Below the pieces are notes generated by a model. It worked only from the letters and a program-made list of their open reading frames with translations. It did not search any database and had not been told where the DNA came from. The position numbers and the translations under genes are program-made. A stretch of DNA of 46,378 nt from Psychromonas sp. (GTDB lineage: Bacteria > Pseudomonadota > Gammaproteobacteria > Enterobacterales > Psychromonadaceae), in contig JABXKR010000285.1 in NCBI GenBank assembly GCA_013619145.1, forward strand, positions 1-46,378, given 5' to 3'. How positions within the stretch are numbered: position 1 is the first letter of the stretch; every line of letters starts with the position of its first letter. Positions 8,412 to 18,010 of this stretch are shown here, piece after piece.

Positions 8412-8828
8412 ATGACTGAATATCTGATTCTTTTTGTTATTATCGCTATTATTTACTTTGTGCTAATTCATAATAAACCTGCCCGTAAAACGGATTGGGA
8501 AACATTACCTTTCTTAGTAGAGTACAAAAAACTCGAGAAGTCTCAAAATGAAGATGGAACATTATGTTGCCGTTATTGTGGTTGTACAGAAACTGTTAAG
8601 CGTTTATTAAAATCACCTAAAGAAAATCCAGATAATAGTAAACATTATCATGCGTGTATGCAGTGTAAGGTTATTTTATGGCGTAGTGAGTTATCATCTG
8701 GCTCTGATAATACTGATAATACTGATAATACTGATAATACTGATAATACTGATAATACTGATAATACTGATAATACTGATAATACTGATAATACTGATAA
8801 TAAAGATAAGACAGATTCAAAGGGCTAA
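8412..8828 (+). CDS. Small membrane protein with a zinc-ribbon-like region and a DNT-repeat tail
   Basis: A 138-residue protein I cannot assign to a named family. Residues about 4-20 form one hydrophobic N-terminal helix. Residues 52-57 (CCRYCGC) and about 83-86 (CMQC) look like the two halves of a zinc ribbon. From residue 99 the chain is ten copies of Asp-Asn-Thr followed by DNK and a charged end, encoded by an exact 9-base tandem repeat at 8706-8795. The ribosome site AAGGAAAG precedes ATG 8412. The stop lies 3 bases before the SulP permease, so the two are probably cotranscribed. The zinc-ribbon part suggests a real gene; the tail is probably disordered. Confidence 0.75.
   Translation: MTEYLILFVIIAIIYFVLIHNKPARKTDWETLPFLVEYKKLEKSQNEDGTLCCRYCGCTETVKRLLKSPKENPDNSKHYHACMQCKVILWRSELSSGSDNTDNTDNTDNTDNTDNTDNTDNTDNTDNTDNKDKTDSKG
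8705..8802 (+). repeat. 9-bp tandem repeat (GATAATACT)x10
   Basis: Ten identical GATAATACT units plus one that changes to GATAATAAA. The unit length is a multiple of three, so copy-number change lengthens or shortens the Asp-Asn-Thr tail without a frameshift. Units are identical at the DNA level, which suggests recent expansion. Confidence 0.95.
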
Positions 8829-8831
8829 TTT

Positions 8832-10469
8832 ATGTCATTTTTACCGCAGCTAAAGCTTACTAACCTTCGAGGTGATATTTTTGGCGGATTAACCGCGGCA
8901 GTGGTTGCCTTACCATTGGCACTTGCGTTTGGTGTTTCATCGGGTATTGGTCCTATTGCAGGGTTATATGGTGCAATTTGTGTCGGTTTTTTTGCAGCGC
9001 TATTTGGCGGCACAGCAACACAAGTATCAGGACCTACAGGGCCAATGACGGTGGTGATGGCCGCTATCTTTGCGCATTATATGCAACTCGATCCTGTAAA
9101 CGGTACTGCTATAGCTTTTACTGTTGTAATTATGGCAGGAGCGTTGCAAATTTTGTTTGCTGTTTTAAAAATAGGTAAATATATCAACTATGTACCTCAG
9201 CCTATTATTTCCGGCTTTATGAGTGGTATTGGTTTTATTATTATTATTTTACAACTTGCACCATTGCTCGGGCATCAAGCTGAATCAGATACGCTAAGTT
9301 CGTTAATGAACTTGCCTGAGGCGCTAAGCGCTGTTAACTGGTTAACCTTGCTCTTAGGTTGTTTGTCTTTAGGTATTGTGTTTTTTACTCCGCGATCGAT
9401 CTCTAAATATATACCATCGCCTTTATTGGCACTGGTTTTGGGAACGATGGTTGTCTTGTTATTTATGCCTGAAAATAGCGTTTCTATTCTGGGAGACATT
9501 CCATCGGGCTTGCCAACTCTGCACCTGCCTACAATCGAACTGGTTTTATTACCAGATATGCTTAAATCTGCATTGATTTTGGCGATATTGGGGACGATTG
9601 ATTCATTATTAACATCATTAGTTGCCGATAATATTACCCGTACAACTCATCATTCAGATAAAGAACTGTTTGGGCAAGGTATCGGTAATATGGTGTCGGG
9701 CTTTTTTGGGGGCTTACCCGGCGCCGGTGCAACGATGCGTACTATGATAAATGTGAGAGCGGGCGGTAAAACGCAGCTTTCAGGTATGTTTCACGCACTT
9801 ATCTTATTAGCTGTAGCACTTGGTTTAGGCGGGATTGCCAGTTATATCCCCCATGTTGTACTTTCAGGAATTCTAATTAAAGTCGGTGCTGATATTATTG
9901 ACTGGCAATATTTAAAACGGGTACACCGCTCATCACGCGCAGGGGTTGTTATCATGTTTAGCGTCTTGTTTATGACCGTTTTTGTGGATCTTATTTTGGC
10001 TGTTGCCGTCGGTTTGGTGGCTGCATCGTTACTGTTTGTTAAACGTCAATCTGATTTACAATTTGCCAGTATTTCGCTGTTTAGAAATGGTACAGAAGCG
10101 GGTGTTTTAGATGATCAAGAACGAAAAGCATTAGGGTTATTAGCAAAAAACAGAGAAGTTTTATTGTTTCATTTTGGCTCTGCTATTAGTTTTGGTGTCG
10201 CTAAATCGTTAACCAATAAACTTGCACAACAAAAAAATTATCAGTTATTAATTCTAGATCTATCTGATATTCAGGCAATTGATTACAGTGCAAGCAAAGC
10301 GATTGAAGAGATGATTGTTAGTACGCAGGCAATGGGCATTGAGGTTTTAGTTATTGATGGTTATGGGCAGGTTAAAGCAAACTTAAAACGGGAAAATATA
10401 CTCGCCTCATTAGCTGCTGATGCTATTTTTGAAAACCGAAAATTGCTGCTGACAAACCTGTCTGGATGA
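8832..10469 (+). CDS. SulP-family anion permease with C-terminal STAS domain
   Basis: A 545-residue inner-membrane protein. The N-terminal part has the SulP signature region (GDIFGGLTAAVVALPLALAF, GPIAGLYGA, QVSGPTGPMTVV) and about 10-14 hydrophobic segments to residue about 405. A cytoplasmic STAS domain follows at about 440-540 (LLILDLSDIQAIDYSASKAI). SulP proteins carry sulfate, bicarbonate, dicarboxylates or other anions. Members of this short bacterial type include BicA-like Na+/bicarbonate transporters, but the substrate cannot be decided here. The start follows the upstream stop after 3 bases and probably shares its message. Confidence 0.9.
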   Translation: MSFLPQLKLTNLRGDIFGGLTAAVVALPLALAFGVSSGIGPIAGLYGAICVGFFAALFGGTATQVSGPTGPMTVVMAAIFAHYMQLDPVNGTAIAFTVVIMAGALQILFAVLKIGKYINYVPQPIISGFMSGIGFIIIILQLAPLLGHQAESDTLSSLMNLPEALSAVNWLTLLLGCLSLGIVFFTPRSISKYIPSPLLALVLGTMVVLLFMPENSVSILGDIPSGLPTLHLPTIELVLLPDMLKSALILAILGTIDSLLTSLVADNITRTTHHSDKELFGQGIGNMVSGFFGGLPGAGATMRTMINVRAGGKTQLSGMFHALILLAVALGLGGIASYIPHVVLSGILIKVGADIIDWQYLKRVHRSSRAGVVIMFSVLFMTVFVDLILAVAVGLVAASLLFVKRQSDLQFASISLFRNGTEAGVLDDQERKALGLLAKNREVLLFHFGSAISFGVAKSLTNKLAQQKNYQLLILDLSDIQAIDYSASKAIEEMIVSTQAMGIEVLVIDGYGQVKANLKRENILASLAADAIFENRKLLLTNLSG

Positions 10470-10582
10470 ATTAATTCATCTTATTGAAGCCTGGTCAGTG
10501 TTTGCGAAAGACAACATGATCAGAGAATTACTATTCTGTGTATATTGTGTCTTGTTATGACTATTTTGCCGAGCTCTGAAAC

Positions 10583-10643
10583 TCGCATTTCCAAGTAGCT
10601 TGAGTATAATATGCGCCACATATACCCAAGTAGCTTGGGTGTG
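10583..10643 (+). promoter_or_regulatory. Repeat-borne promoter upstream of rluF
   Basis: TCGCAT (10583-10588), 16 bases and TATAAT (10605-10610), then the same GCGCCAC start region as at 5113. It is followed by a second inverted repeat end, TATACCCAAG-TAG-CTTGGGTGTG (10621-10643), which can fold as a hairpin. The -10 box lies 58 bases before the rluF GTG. The flank GAGCTCTGAA also matches the sequence inside the left end of the 352-bp element at 35165. Confidence 0.5.
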
Positions 10644-10667
10644 AAATGATGCTAATGGGATAATATT

Positions 10668-11582
10668 GTGGACACAAGCAGTGAAAAACGCCTGAATAAA
10701 TTTATCAGTGATTCAGGTTTTTGCTCTCGCCGAGAAGCGGACAAATTAATTGAACAAAATCGCGTTAAAATAAACGGTCAGATACCTGAACTTGGCACAA
10801 AGGTTCAGCCCGGAGATGAGGTTTTCGTTAATGGCAAACGCATCAATGCAATTGCTGAGAATAAATCAGATCGTGTCTATATTGCTTATAACAAACCAAT
10901 TGGCATCACCTGCACCACTGAACGCGATGTATATGGCAATATTATTGATGCCATAGGCCATAAAAAGCGAATTTTCCCGATTGGTCGTTTAGATAAACCC
11001 TCTGAAGGTTTAATCTTTTTAACCAGTGATGGCGATATCGTTAATAAAATTCTTCGCGCAGAGAATGCCCATGATAAAGAATACTTAGTGACAGTAGATA
11101 AGCCCCTAAGTGAACGTTTTGTTGAGCGCATGCAGCGTGGTGTGCCGATTCTAGATACCATCACTGAACCCTGCAGCGTAAAAGTGCAAAGCCGGTTTGT
11201 GTTTACTATCGTGCTTACTCAAGGTTTAAACCGCCAAATCCGTCGTATGTGTGAATATTTAGGTTATGAAGTAACCAAATTAAAACGTACCCGTATTATG
11301 AATGTTCGTATTGATAAGTTAAAACCAGGACAATGGCGTAATCTGACAGAACAGGAGATGAGTGAGATTAATCAAGCGGTTTCCACTTCTTCTAAAACTG
11401 CCGTGAATACCGCTCAGCCAAAAGAAAAGCGTAGTTCAACAAATTCTGAATCACGTCCGCGCGGCTTGAATAAGCAAAATAATCCACGCGCCCCTAAAAA
11501 AATATTTATCAATAAAAACAGTAAAACAGCAGATGATAAAAGCGTAGCGACAAAACGCACATTAAAGTTAAAGCGTAAATGA
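10668..11582 (+). CDS. rluF: 23S rRNA pseudouridine synthase RluF
   Basis: A 304-residue cytoplasmic enzyme; E. coli RluF has 290. An N-terminal S4 RNA-binding domain (RLNKFISDSGFCSRREADKL) is followed by the RsuA/RluB-type catalytic domain. The motif FPIGRLDKPSEGLIFLTSDG contains the catalytic Asp, and GLNRQIRRMCEYLGY is the second conserved motif. The C-terminal tail (about 70 residues) is rich in Lys, Arg, Ser and Asn, as in RluF. Known role: modifies U2604 (and U2605 to a lesser degree) of 23S rRNA. GTG start with a weak ribosome site. The stop overlaps the thiL start (ATGA), giving tight coupling. Confidence 0.9.
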   Translation: MDTSSEKRLNKFISDSGFCSRREADKLIEQNRVKINGQIPELGTKVQPGDEVFVNGKRINAIAENKSDRVYIAYNKPIGITCTTERDVYGNIIDAIGHKKRIFPIGRLDKPSEGLIFLTSDGDIVNKILRAENAHDKEYLVTVDKPLSERFVERMQRGVPILDTITEPCSVKVQSRFVFTIVLTQGLNRQIRRMCEYLGYEVTKLKRTRIMNVRIDKLKPGQWRNLTEQEMSEINQAVSTSSKTAVNTAQPKEKRSSTNSESRPRGLNKQNNPRAPKKIFINKNSKTADDKSVATKRTLKLKRK

Positions 11583-12580
11583 GTTTAAGCGAATTTGATT
11601 TGATTGAGCACTATTTCAAACGAACTTGCACTACAGAAAATAGTGGCGTGGCGATTGGCATTGGTGATGACTGCGCCATTTTAGATCTGCCTGATGGTTA
11701 CCAGCTGGCGGTGAGTACAGATAGTCTGGTTTGTGATGTGCATTTTTTTGCCGATGTAGATCCCTATCGTTTAGGTTATAAAGCACTTGCCGTAAATCTC
11801 AGTGATTTAGCTGCAATGGGGGCAACACCTAAGTGGGTTTCACTTGCTATTACCTTACCCGAAATGGATGAGTTGTGGCTTGCTGAGTTTTCACGCGGAT
11901 TTTTTGAACTCGCCAATAAGTTTAATGTTGTGTTGGTAGGAGGTGACACCACCAAAGGTCCGTTATCAATAACCGTATCGGTAAAAGGTATTGTGCCTCG
12001 CGGCCTTGCATTACCACGCAATAATGCTCAAGCAGATGAGCTTGTTTGTGTTTCAGCTTCGTTAGGAGAGGGGGCATTGGGGCTTGCGTGTAAATTAAAT
12101 GAACATACTGTTAAAAACAGACAATACTTTATTGATGCCTTAGAGCTGACTGAACCTCGCGTCGAATTAGGTATTCTGTTACGTAATTTAGCATCAAGTT
12201 GTATTGATATCTCCGATGGGTTAACCCAGGACTTAAGACATATTTTAAAATCTTCTAACTGCTCAGCAAAGCTCGAACTTGATAAATTACCATTATCAGA
12301 TTTAATGCGGGAAGAAATTCAGACAGGCTCTATTAATGAACAGTCAGCGTATCAATACGCCTTAACCGGCGGCGATGATTATGAACTGCTGTTTACCATC
12401 AGTGCCGCTAATCTCGCGCAGTTAAATAAGCTTATAGAAAAAAGTGAAGTAACAATTCCAGCCATTTCTGTGATAGGTTTTGTCACTCCACTACAACAGC
12501 CGTTAATTCAATTATTCAAACAAAATGAAGCCGTCTCTTTCTCTCTCCAGGGATGGGATCACTTTAAAGGTCAAATTTAA
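11579..12580 (+). CDS. thiL: Thiamine-monophosphate kinase
   Basis: A 333-residue cytoplasmic kinase (usual length about 325) that phosphorylates thiamine monophosphate to thiamine diphosphate with ATP. It shows the PurM-like fold motifs: GIGDDCAIL near the start, AVSTDSLVCDVHF, DLAAMGATPKWVSLAI, LVGGDTTKGPLSI, and the late TGGDDYELLFTI, whose acidic residues bind Mg-ATP. It begins inside the rluF stop (4-base overlap), and pgpA follows 4 bases after its stop. In many relatives thiL follows nusB; here rluF takes that place. Confidence 0.95.
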   Translation: MSLSEFDLIEHYFKRTCTTENSGVAIGIGDDCAILDLPDGYQLAVSTDSLVCDVHFFADVDPYRLGYKALAVNLSDLAAMGATPKWVSLAITLPEMDELWLAEFSRGFFELANKFNVVLVGGDTTKGPLSITVSVKGIVPRGLALPRNNAQADELVCVSASLGEGALGLACKLNEHTVKNRQYFIDALELTEPRVELGILLRNLASSCIDISDGLTQDLRHILKSSNCSAKLELDKLPLSDLMREEIQTGSINEQSAYQYALTGGDDYELLFTISAANLAQLNKLIEKSEVTIPAISVIGFVTPLQQPLIQLFKQNEAVSFSLQGWDHFKGQI

Positions 12581-12584
12581 TATT

Positions 12585-13067
12585 ATGAAACGTGATGATT
12601 TACAAGGGTTAAAATTAAGCAATCCAATCCATTTTGCGGCAGTTGGTTTTGGCAGTGGTTTAGCGAGTAAAGCGCCAGGTACATTTGGTACGTTAGCCGC
12701 TATCCCAATCTATTATTTCCTGTCATTTTTGTCGCTTGAAATCTATATCGCTATTCTCGTTATAAGTAGTTTATTTGGTTTTTGGATCTGCCATATTACC
12801 AGCCGTGATATGGGCGTACATGATCATAAAGCGATTGTCTGGGATGAATTTGTTGGTTACTGGATAACCATGTTAATGGTGCCATTTAGCGTGCAGTGGG
12901 CTATTGTTGGTTTTATTCTGTTCCGTTTTTTCGATATTTTAAAACCTTACCCAATTTGCTGGTTAGATAAAAAAGTACATGGGGGTCTGGGAATCATGAT
13001 TGATGATATTGTAGCAGGTGTTTTTGCTAGTATCGCTTTACAATTTTTAATTCACCTTTATGGTTAA
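12585..13067 (+). CDS. pgpA: Phosphatidylglycerophosphatase A
   Basis: A 160-residue inner-membrane phosphatase that converts phosphatidylglycerophosphate to phosphatidylglycerol. Recognisable by LSNPIHFAAVGFGSGLASKA followed by PGTFGT near the N-terminus, DHKAIVWDEFVGYWI and the conserved end segment GGLGIMIDDIVAGV; the Asp residues are the expected metal ligands. An upstream ATG at 12525 in the same frame lies inside thiL and would add 20 non-conserved residues; the ATG at 12585 (MKRDDLQGLKLSNP) fits relatives. It overlaps the next gene by 8 bases, continuing the rluF-thiL run. Confidence 0.94.
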   Translation: MKRDDLQGLKLSNPIHFAAVGFGSGLASKAPGTFGTLAAIPIYYFLSFLSLEIYIAILVISSLFGFWICHITSRDMGVHDHKAIVWDEFVGYWITMLMVPFSVQWAIVGFILFRFFDILKPYPICWLDKKVHGGLGIMIDDIVAGVFASIALQFLIHLYG

Positions 13068-14592
13068 TGGCATGTTTCGATTGTTATCTTATTTACTGAC
13101 ACTGATGATGCTGGCACTGTTGCCAGTATCTGTATATGCGCAGCATAATGAGACAAACAGTCAAGCGTCAAATATTGTACAGATAGCTGTCGATGATATT
13201 CCGGTGTTCTTTTCTCCCTATGCGAGCTCTGCACTTGATATCCAGTATGCACATCTATTTTTTGATCCATTAGTTCGTTGGGGAGACAAGCAGCAATTAG
13301 AGAAACGTTTGCTGCAAAAATGGAAAAGCATCAAGCCGGGAATTACCCGTTTTTATTTAAAGAAAAATATTAAATTTCATTCCGGTAATCGACTAAGCAG
13401 TAATGATGTTATTTGGACATTTTCACAGATCTTAAAAGAGCCGCAATCCAGACATTTTTTTGAAGGTATTAAGCAGATAAAACGAGTTGACCGCTATAGC
13501 TTTGATGTTTACAGTTCTTTATCCCAAGCACAAGTTTTAGACTATTTAACGCACTTTTTTGTGTTGGATTCGACGTTTTATCGCCGCAACAAAATAGATG
13601 CCGACAAAGCACAAGATGTAGTGAATGCGCGGCATAATAAATTATCAATTTCAGGTACTGGTCCCTATAAAATCAAACAGTATAATCCCGCTTTACATCT
13701 TAACGTTGTAAGCAATAAAGATTACTGGCAAGGTCAAGCTGCGATAAAAGAGCTGAACTTTATTAAAATCAAATCGGCCAATTCACGACAATTTGCGTTA
13801 TTAGCTAATGATGTTGATATTAGTGCATCAGTTTCGAATAAAACGGTTGAGACAGTGCGTTTTGAAAAGTCTAAATCATTAGTCGAAGTGATTTCTTCAA
13901 ATGTGATTTTTTTAACAATTAATGATAAAAAATCGGATGTTTTTAAACGCAGTGTAGCAAGAAATGCTGTTCATTTAGCGATTAATCAAGAGGGGATGCT
14001 GAAACATATTATTAATGGTATGGGCAGTGTCAGTTCGACCTTTACACCTTTACCACAAGTGCAAATGGAATTACCCAACCCGCAACTGCCCGATTACGAT
14101 GTGCCAAGAGCAAAATATTTATTCAGTAAAATAGATATGCCCGAATACTTAACTTTACTGGTTTTAGTTGATGAAATAGGCAATACGCCAGAAGTTGCCA
14201 AAGCATTAGTAAATATGATGAAAAGGGTGGGTATTAAACTTATTATCACTGAAGTGACTGACGTTGAAGAGTGGCATAAACAGCTGTTTGATTATGATTT
14301 TACTTTATCTGTTTGGCAGTCGCCTTTGATGGATCGTGATAATATCTACCAAGACTTATTTGTTGACAGTGCGTTAGCTAATTATATCAGCGTGTTATTT
14401 GAAAAGGAAAAAGTTGCAGATTCTATTGAAAAGCAAGCAATGCTTTTTGAACAGATACAGCAGGAACATCGTATTATCCCGCTTTTTTTCCAAAATCAAA
14501 TATGGGCAACAGATAATAAATATAACTTAGCGACTATTTTTTCCGTAAACGGCATCCCATACTGGCATCTATTAACAGTAAATGAAGATTAG
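13060..14592 (+). CDS. Periplasmic solute-binding protein, ABC transporter family 5 type
   Basis: A 510-residue secreted protein. A signal peptide (residues 1-27 ending VSVYAQ) is followed by the family 5 (peptide/nickel/oligosaccharide) binding fold: LEKRLLQKWKSIKPGITRFYLKKNIKFHSGNRLSSNDVIWTF is its standard first lobe (shown here as the segment near residues 85-127). The loop SISGTGPYKIKQYNP is also typical. Members deliver di- or oligopeptides, or nickel, to a membrane permease. No permease or ATPase gene is adjacent. It is instead the last gene of the rluF-thiL-pgpA run, starting 8 bases before the pgpA stop. A second ATG at 13072 would also leave a signal peptide. Ligand unknown. Confidence 0.85.
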   Translation: MVNGMFRLLSYLLTLMMLALLPVSVYAQHNETNSQASNIVQIAVDDIPVFFSPYASSALDIQYAHLFFDPLVRWGDKQQLEKRLLQKWKSIKPGITRFYLKKNIKFHSGNRLSSNDVIWTFSQILKEPQSRHFFEGIKQIKRVDRYSFDVYSSLSQAQVLDYLTHFFVLDSTFYRRNKIDADKAQDVVNARHNKLSISGTGPYKIKQYNPALHLNVVSNKDYWQGQAAIKELNFIKIKSANSRQFALLANDVDISASVSNKTVETVRFEKSKSLVEVISSNVIFLTINDKKSDVFKRSVARNAVHLAINQEGMLKHIINGMGSVSSTFTPLPQVQMELPNPQLPDYDVPRAKYLFSKIDMPEYLTLLVLVDEIGNTPEVAKALVNMMKRVGIKLIITEVTDVEEWHKQLFDYDFTLSVWQSPLMDRDNIYQDLFVDSALANYISVLFEKEKVADSIEKQAMLFEQIQQEHRIIPLFFQNQIWATDNKYNLATIFSVNGIPYWHLLTVNED

Positions 14593-14642
14593 GGGGAGGG
14601 GGGTACACCCAACTGCGTTATCAGTCATTAATGTAGAGTGAC

Positions 14643-14672
14643 CACACAGCATGACTTCTGCCTTGCTGTGCA
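14643..14672. terminator. Possible hairpin between convergent SBP and dxs genes
   Basis: CACAGCA and TGCTGTG arms about 12 bases apart in the 125-base gap. The T-run is poor, so this is tentative. Confidence 0.35.
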
Positions 14673-14717
14673 TAAAAACAGCCTCCAGCAGGAATAAATA
14701 GCAAAGAGAAACAGCCC

Positions 14718-16577
14718 CTAGTTAAAATACTCGCTTATTTGTCGTTCAATGCCATCACTGTCCAAACCAAGCAGTTGATAGATCTCTTGTTGAGAGCCCT
14801 GTTCAATAAACTGATCTGGTAAACCCAGGTTTAAGACTGGTAAATTTATCTTTTGCGCCATCAAATACTCATTTACACTCGAGCCCGCGCCACCTGCAAT
14901 ACTGTTTTCTTCGATGGTAACAAACTGTTGATGAGTTTTACTTAGTTGTTCAAGTAATTGTTTATCGAGTGGTTTTACAAAACGCATATCAACCAGTGTC
15001 GCACCTAGTTTCTGTGCGACTGGTAATGCTTGTTGTAATAACGTGCCAAAACATAAAATCGCCAGATTTTTACCTTCACAAATGACTTTCGCTTTACCGA
15101 TTACTAATTGTTTCATCTGTTTGTTTACTTCAATACCACTGCCGATACCGCGAGGATAACGCACCGCAGCTGGCTGCTTAAGCAGGTGGCCTGTGTAGAG
15201 CATATCTCGACATTCTTGTTCATCAGACGGGGCCATTACCACCATATTCGGCACACAGCGTAAAAAGCTTAAATCATAGGCACCTTGATGGGTAGGACCA
15301 TCTGCACCGACAATACCTGCCCTGTCGATGGCAAATAAAACACCTTGATTTTGAATCGCAACATCATGGATAAGTTGATCATATGCACGCTGTAAAAAAC
15401 TTGAATAGATAGCAACAACTGGATTTAAACCTGAAATTGCCATCCCGGCTGCAAGTGTTACCGCGTGTTGCTCCGCAATCGCCACATCATAATATTTATC
15501 AGGGTGGCGTTTAGAAAAACTAACCATGCCCGAGCCTTCACGCATCGCGGGGGTTATTGCGGTAAGTTTATCATCTTGATCTGCCATATCATTTAACCAG
15601 TCTCCAAACACCTGTGAGAATGTTGGAGAACTTGCTGCTGATTTTGGCAGATCTTGATCGGGTGTAAATTTAGGGACTGCATGATAGCGAATAGGATCAA
15701 GCTCAGCTTGTTTATAACCTTTGCCTTTTTTGGTCATAATATGTAAAAACTGAGGACCTGAATGGTTACGCATATTGCGCAAGGTATCAACTAAATCGAT
15801 AACATTATGGCCGTCCATCGGGCCAATATAATTAAAACCAAACTCTTCAAATATTGTGGCTGGTGAAACCATGCCTTTAAGGTGCTCTTCTGTGCGTTTA
15901 GCTAACTCTTTAATTGGCGGAATATTAGAGAGTACTTTTTTGCTGCCTTCACGCAGTTGAGTATAAAGATCACCTGATAAAATTTTAGCTAAATGATTGT
16001 TTAGAGCGCCTACATTTTCTGAGATTGACATCTCATTATCATTAAGCACAACTAACATATCGTTGTGCAGTGCACCAGCATGGTTTAATGCTTCAAATGC
16101 CATGCCTGCGGTAATTGCCCCATCACCAATAACCGCAACCACTTTGCGACCTTGTTGCTCTTTCTCGGCAGCAATCGACATACCCAATGCCGCACCAATT
16201 GAGGTTGAGGAGTGGCCTACACTTAATACATCATATTCACTCTCTTCACGCCATGGAAAGGGGTGTAACCCCTTAAATGTACGAATACTGCCCATTTTGT
16301 CACGACGACCAGTTAATATTTTATGCGGGTACGCCTGATGGCCAACATCAAAAATAAGATGATCAAAAGGGGTGTGATAAACGTAATGCAGCGCCACGGT
16401 TAACTCAACAACACCCAGCCCTGAAGCTAAATGTCCACTGGTTTGGCTAACGGTATTGAGCAGAAAAAGACGTAATTCATCACAGAGTGCTGGTAGTTGC
16501 TGTTTTTTTAATAAACGCAGATCTTCAGGGTAATTTATGTTTGCAAGCAAAGGGTAGTTTTTTAAATCCAAAGGCAT
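14718..16577 (-). CDS. dxs: 1-deoxy-D-xylulose-5-phosphate synthase
   Basis: A 619-residue thiamine diphosphate enzyme of usual length. It condenses pyruvate and glyceraldehyde 3-phosphate to DXP, the first step of the MEP isoprenoid pathway. The thiamine diphosphate motif [18 protein letters not shown], the early [16 protein letters not shown], the transketolase motif [14 protein letters not shown] and [20 protein letters not shown] are all present. Third gene of xseB-ispA-dxs, 83 bases after ispA. The product DXP also feeds thiamine synthesis, and the enzyme's own cofactor is made by ThiL, encoded nearby on the other strand. Confidence 0.97.
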   Translation of the reverse strand: MPLDLKNYPLLANINYPEDLRLLKKQQLPALCDELRLFLLNTVSQTSGHLASGLGVVELTVALHYVYHTPFDHLIFDVGHQAYPHKILTGRRDKMGSIRTFKGLHPFPWREESEYDVLSVGHSSTSIGAALGMSIAAEKEQQGRKVVAVIGDGAITAGMAFEALNHAGALHNDMLVVLNDNEMSISENVGALNNHLAKILSGDLYTQLREGSKKVLSNIPPIKELAKRTEEHLKGMVSPATIFEEFGFNYIGPMDGHNVIDLVDTLRNMRNHSGPQFLHIMTKKGKGYKQAELDPIRYHAVPKFTPDQDLPKSAASSPTFSQVFGDWLNDMADQDDKLTAITPAMREGSGMVSFSKRHPDKYYDVAIAEQHAVTLAAGMAISGLNPVVAIYSSFLQRAYDQLIHDVAIQNQGVLFAIDRAGIVGADGPTHQGAYDLSFLRCVPNMVVMAPSDEQECRDMLYTGHLLKQPAAVRYPRGIGSGIEVNKQMKQLVIGKAKVICEGKNLAILCFGTLLQQALPVAQKLGATLVDMRFVKPLDKQLLEQLSKTHQQFVTIEENSIAGGAGSSVNEYLMAQKINLPVLNLGLPDQFIEQGSQQEIYQLLGLDSDGIERQISEYFN

Positions 16578-16660
16578 AATTATTAGTCGCGTTTATAAAT
16601 ACAATAAAAGAGAAAACTGCTCATTTTATGATTAGCAGTTGAAGTCAAAATAGCAGTAAA

Positions 16661-17551
16661 TTATCTATCTCGCTTGATGATATATTGAGCAAACAACTCA
16701 AGTAACTCGGTATTATAAGGCAATTGTGATAAAGCATGAAGCGCTTCTTGATAAAGGAGTTGTGCTTTTTGTTTTGCCTGTTCTAATCCCAGTAAAGCCG
16801 GATAGGTCGATTTATTCAGACCGATATCAGAACCCTGTGGTTTGCCAAGTATTTTAGTATCGCCTATGACATCTAAAATATCATCTTGAACTTGGAATGC
16901 TAAGCCTATCGACTTTGAAAAAGTAGTTAATAATTGTTGATGTAAAACAGGCAAATCAGCTTTACTTAATGCGCCTAACTCAACGGCAACCTGTATCAAT
17001 GCGCCCGTTTTTGCATTATGGACCTTTTCTAATGTCAGTAAATCTACCTGCTGATTTTCAGCCGCTAAATCCAGTGCTTGTCCTGCACACATGCCATGAT
17101 CTCCCGATGCTTTGGCAAGTCGGTTAATCATTTTGATTTGTGTTTGGCTATCCAGCTCTTGATTAGGCATTGAGATAATATCAAAGGCTAAACTTTGCAA
17201 AGCATCACCAGCCAAAATGGCCGTCGCCTCATCAAATTTTTTATGGCAGGTTTGTTGTCCCCGACGCAGATCGTCATCGTCCATCGCGGGAAGGTCATCA
17301 TGAATAAGCGAATAAGCATGAATACACTCAACCGCACAGGCCAGAGGATCGAGCCTTTTTAATGGTGAACCAAGCATTTCGCCAACCGCATAAACTAAAA
17401 AGGGACGGACACGTTTTCCACCTAATAATGCGCCATAAATCATTGCGTTATTGAGAGAATCAGAAATCGGCGGGTCAATATTGATATACTGATTTAATTG
17501 TTTATTTACGCGCTGTTGGTATTGATTAAGCGTATCTGCAAATTGTTTCAT
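16661..17551 (-). CDS. ispA: (2E,6E)-farnesyl diphosphate synthase
   Basis: A 296-residue all-helical prenyltransferase, the usual IspA length. It makes farnesyl diphosphate from DMAPP/GPP and IPP. The first Asp-rich motif is SLIHDDLPAMDDDDLRRG and the second is QVQDDILDVIGD; both bind Mg-diphosphate. GGKRVRPFLVYAVGE is the conserved IPP-binding start. It lies 9 bases after xseB and before dxs, the standard gammaproteobacterial isoprenoid cluster. Confidence 0.96.
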   Translation of the reverse strand: MKQFADTLNQYQQRVNKQLNQYINIDPPISDSLNNAMIYGALLGGKRVRPFLVYAVGEMLGSPLKRLDPLACAVECIHAYSLIHDDLPAMDDDDLRRGQQTCHKKFDEATAILAGDALQSLAFDIISMPNQELDSQTQIKMINRLAKASGDHGMCAGQALDLAAENQQVDLLTLEKVHNAKTGALIQVAVELGALSKADLPVLHQQLLTTFSKSIGLAFQVQDDILDVIGDTKILGKPQGSDIGLNKSTYPALLGLEQAKQKAQLLYQEALHALSQLPYNTELLELFAQYIIKRDR

Positions 17552-17560
17552 ATATTTTTA

Positions 17561-17794
17561 TTATTCATTAAATTCTTGAAGTGGTGCCTGCGCATCTTGC
17601 TGCATCAGAATATTGACTTGCTGTTGTGCTTTTTGCAGTTTTTGGCTATTACTTCGTGCCAGAGAAATGCCGCGTTCAAACTGCTTTAATGCATCCTCTA
17701 AGGGCAAATCACCTTCTTCTAAATGGCTGACAATATTTTCCAGTTCGCGAATTGCTTCTTCATAAAGCATATTTTCAGGTTTTTTTAACGCCAT
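17561..17794 (-). CDS. xseB: Exodeoxyribonuclease VII small subunit
   Basis: A 77-residue helical protein, close to E. coli XseB (80). The motif YEEAIRELENIVSHLEEGDL followed by PLEDALKQFERGISL is diagnostic. It forms exonuclease VII with XseA, which is not in the window. The ATG at 17794 was chosen: AAAGAGATC precedes it by a normal spacing and the product begins MALKKPEN like relatives. An upstream extension to 17851 would add 19 unconserved residues. First gene of xseB-ispA-dxs, divergent from pomA. Confidence 0.95.
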   Translation of the reverse strand: MALKKPENMLYEEAIRELENIVSHLEEGDLPLEDALKQFERGISLARSNSQKLQKAQQQVNILMQQDAQAPLQEFNE

Positions 17795-18010
17795 AGTGAT
17801 CTCTTTGCTACAAATTTTTTTCAAGAGTACCGTGACGTGGCGATAAGTCAAATATCGTTAAGATAAATAATTTCTAAACAGTGAAGTTGTGATCTATTTC
17901 AGACTGAAGATAAAAATCTTATTAAACATTATAAATGTTTAATAAGATCTAAATAGAAAAAGCTATACTCTGCACATAATTAGAAAATTGTAATATTAAA
18001 GGAAAATTTT

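Noticed and set aside
8705-8802. Possible CRISPR or RNA repeat array
   Set aside because: Direct 9-bp units with no spacers, in frame with a coding sequence; a coding microsatellite explains it.
14583-14620. G-rich run after the solute-binding protein gene as a possible G-quadruplex
   Set aside because: Only two adjacent G tracts; not enough for a stable quadruplex and no gene nearby that it would control.
15997-16338. Plus-strand 113-codon frame inside dxs
   Set aside because: Opposite strand of a highly conserved gene, without ribosome site or family resemblance.
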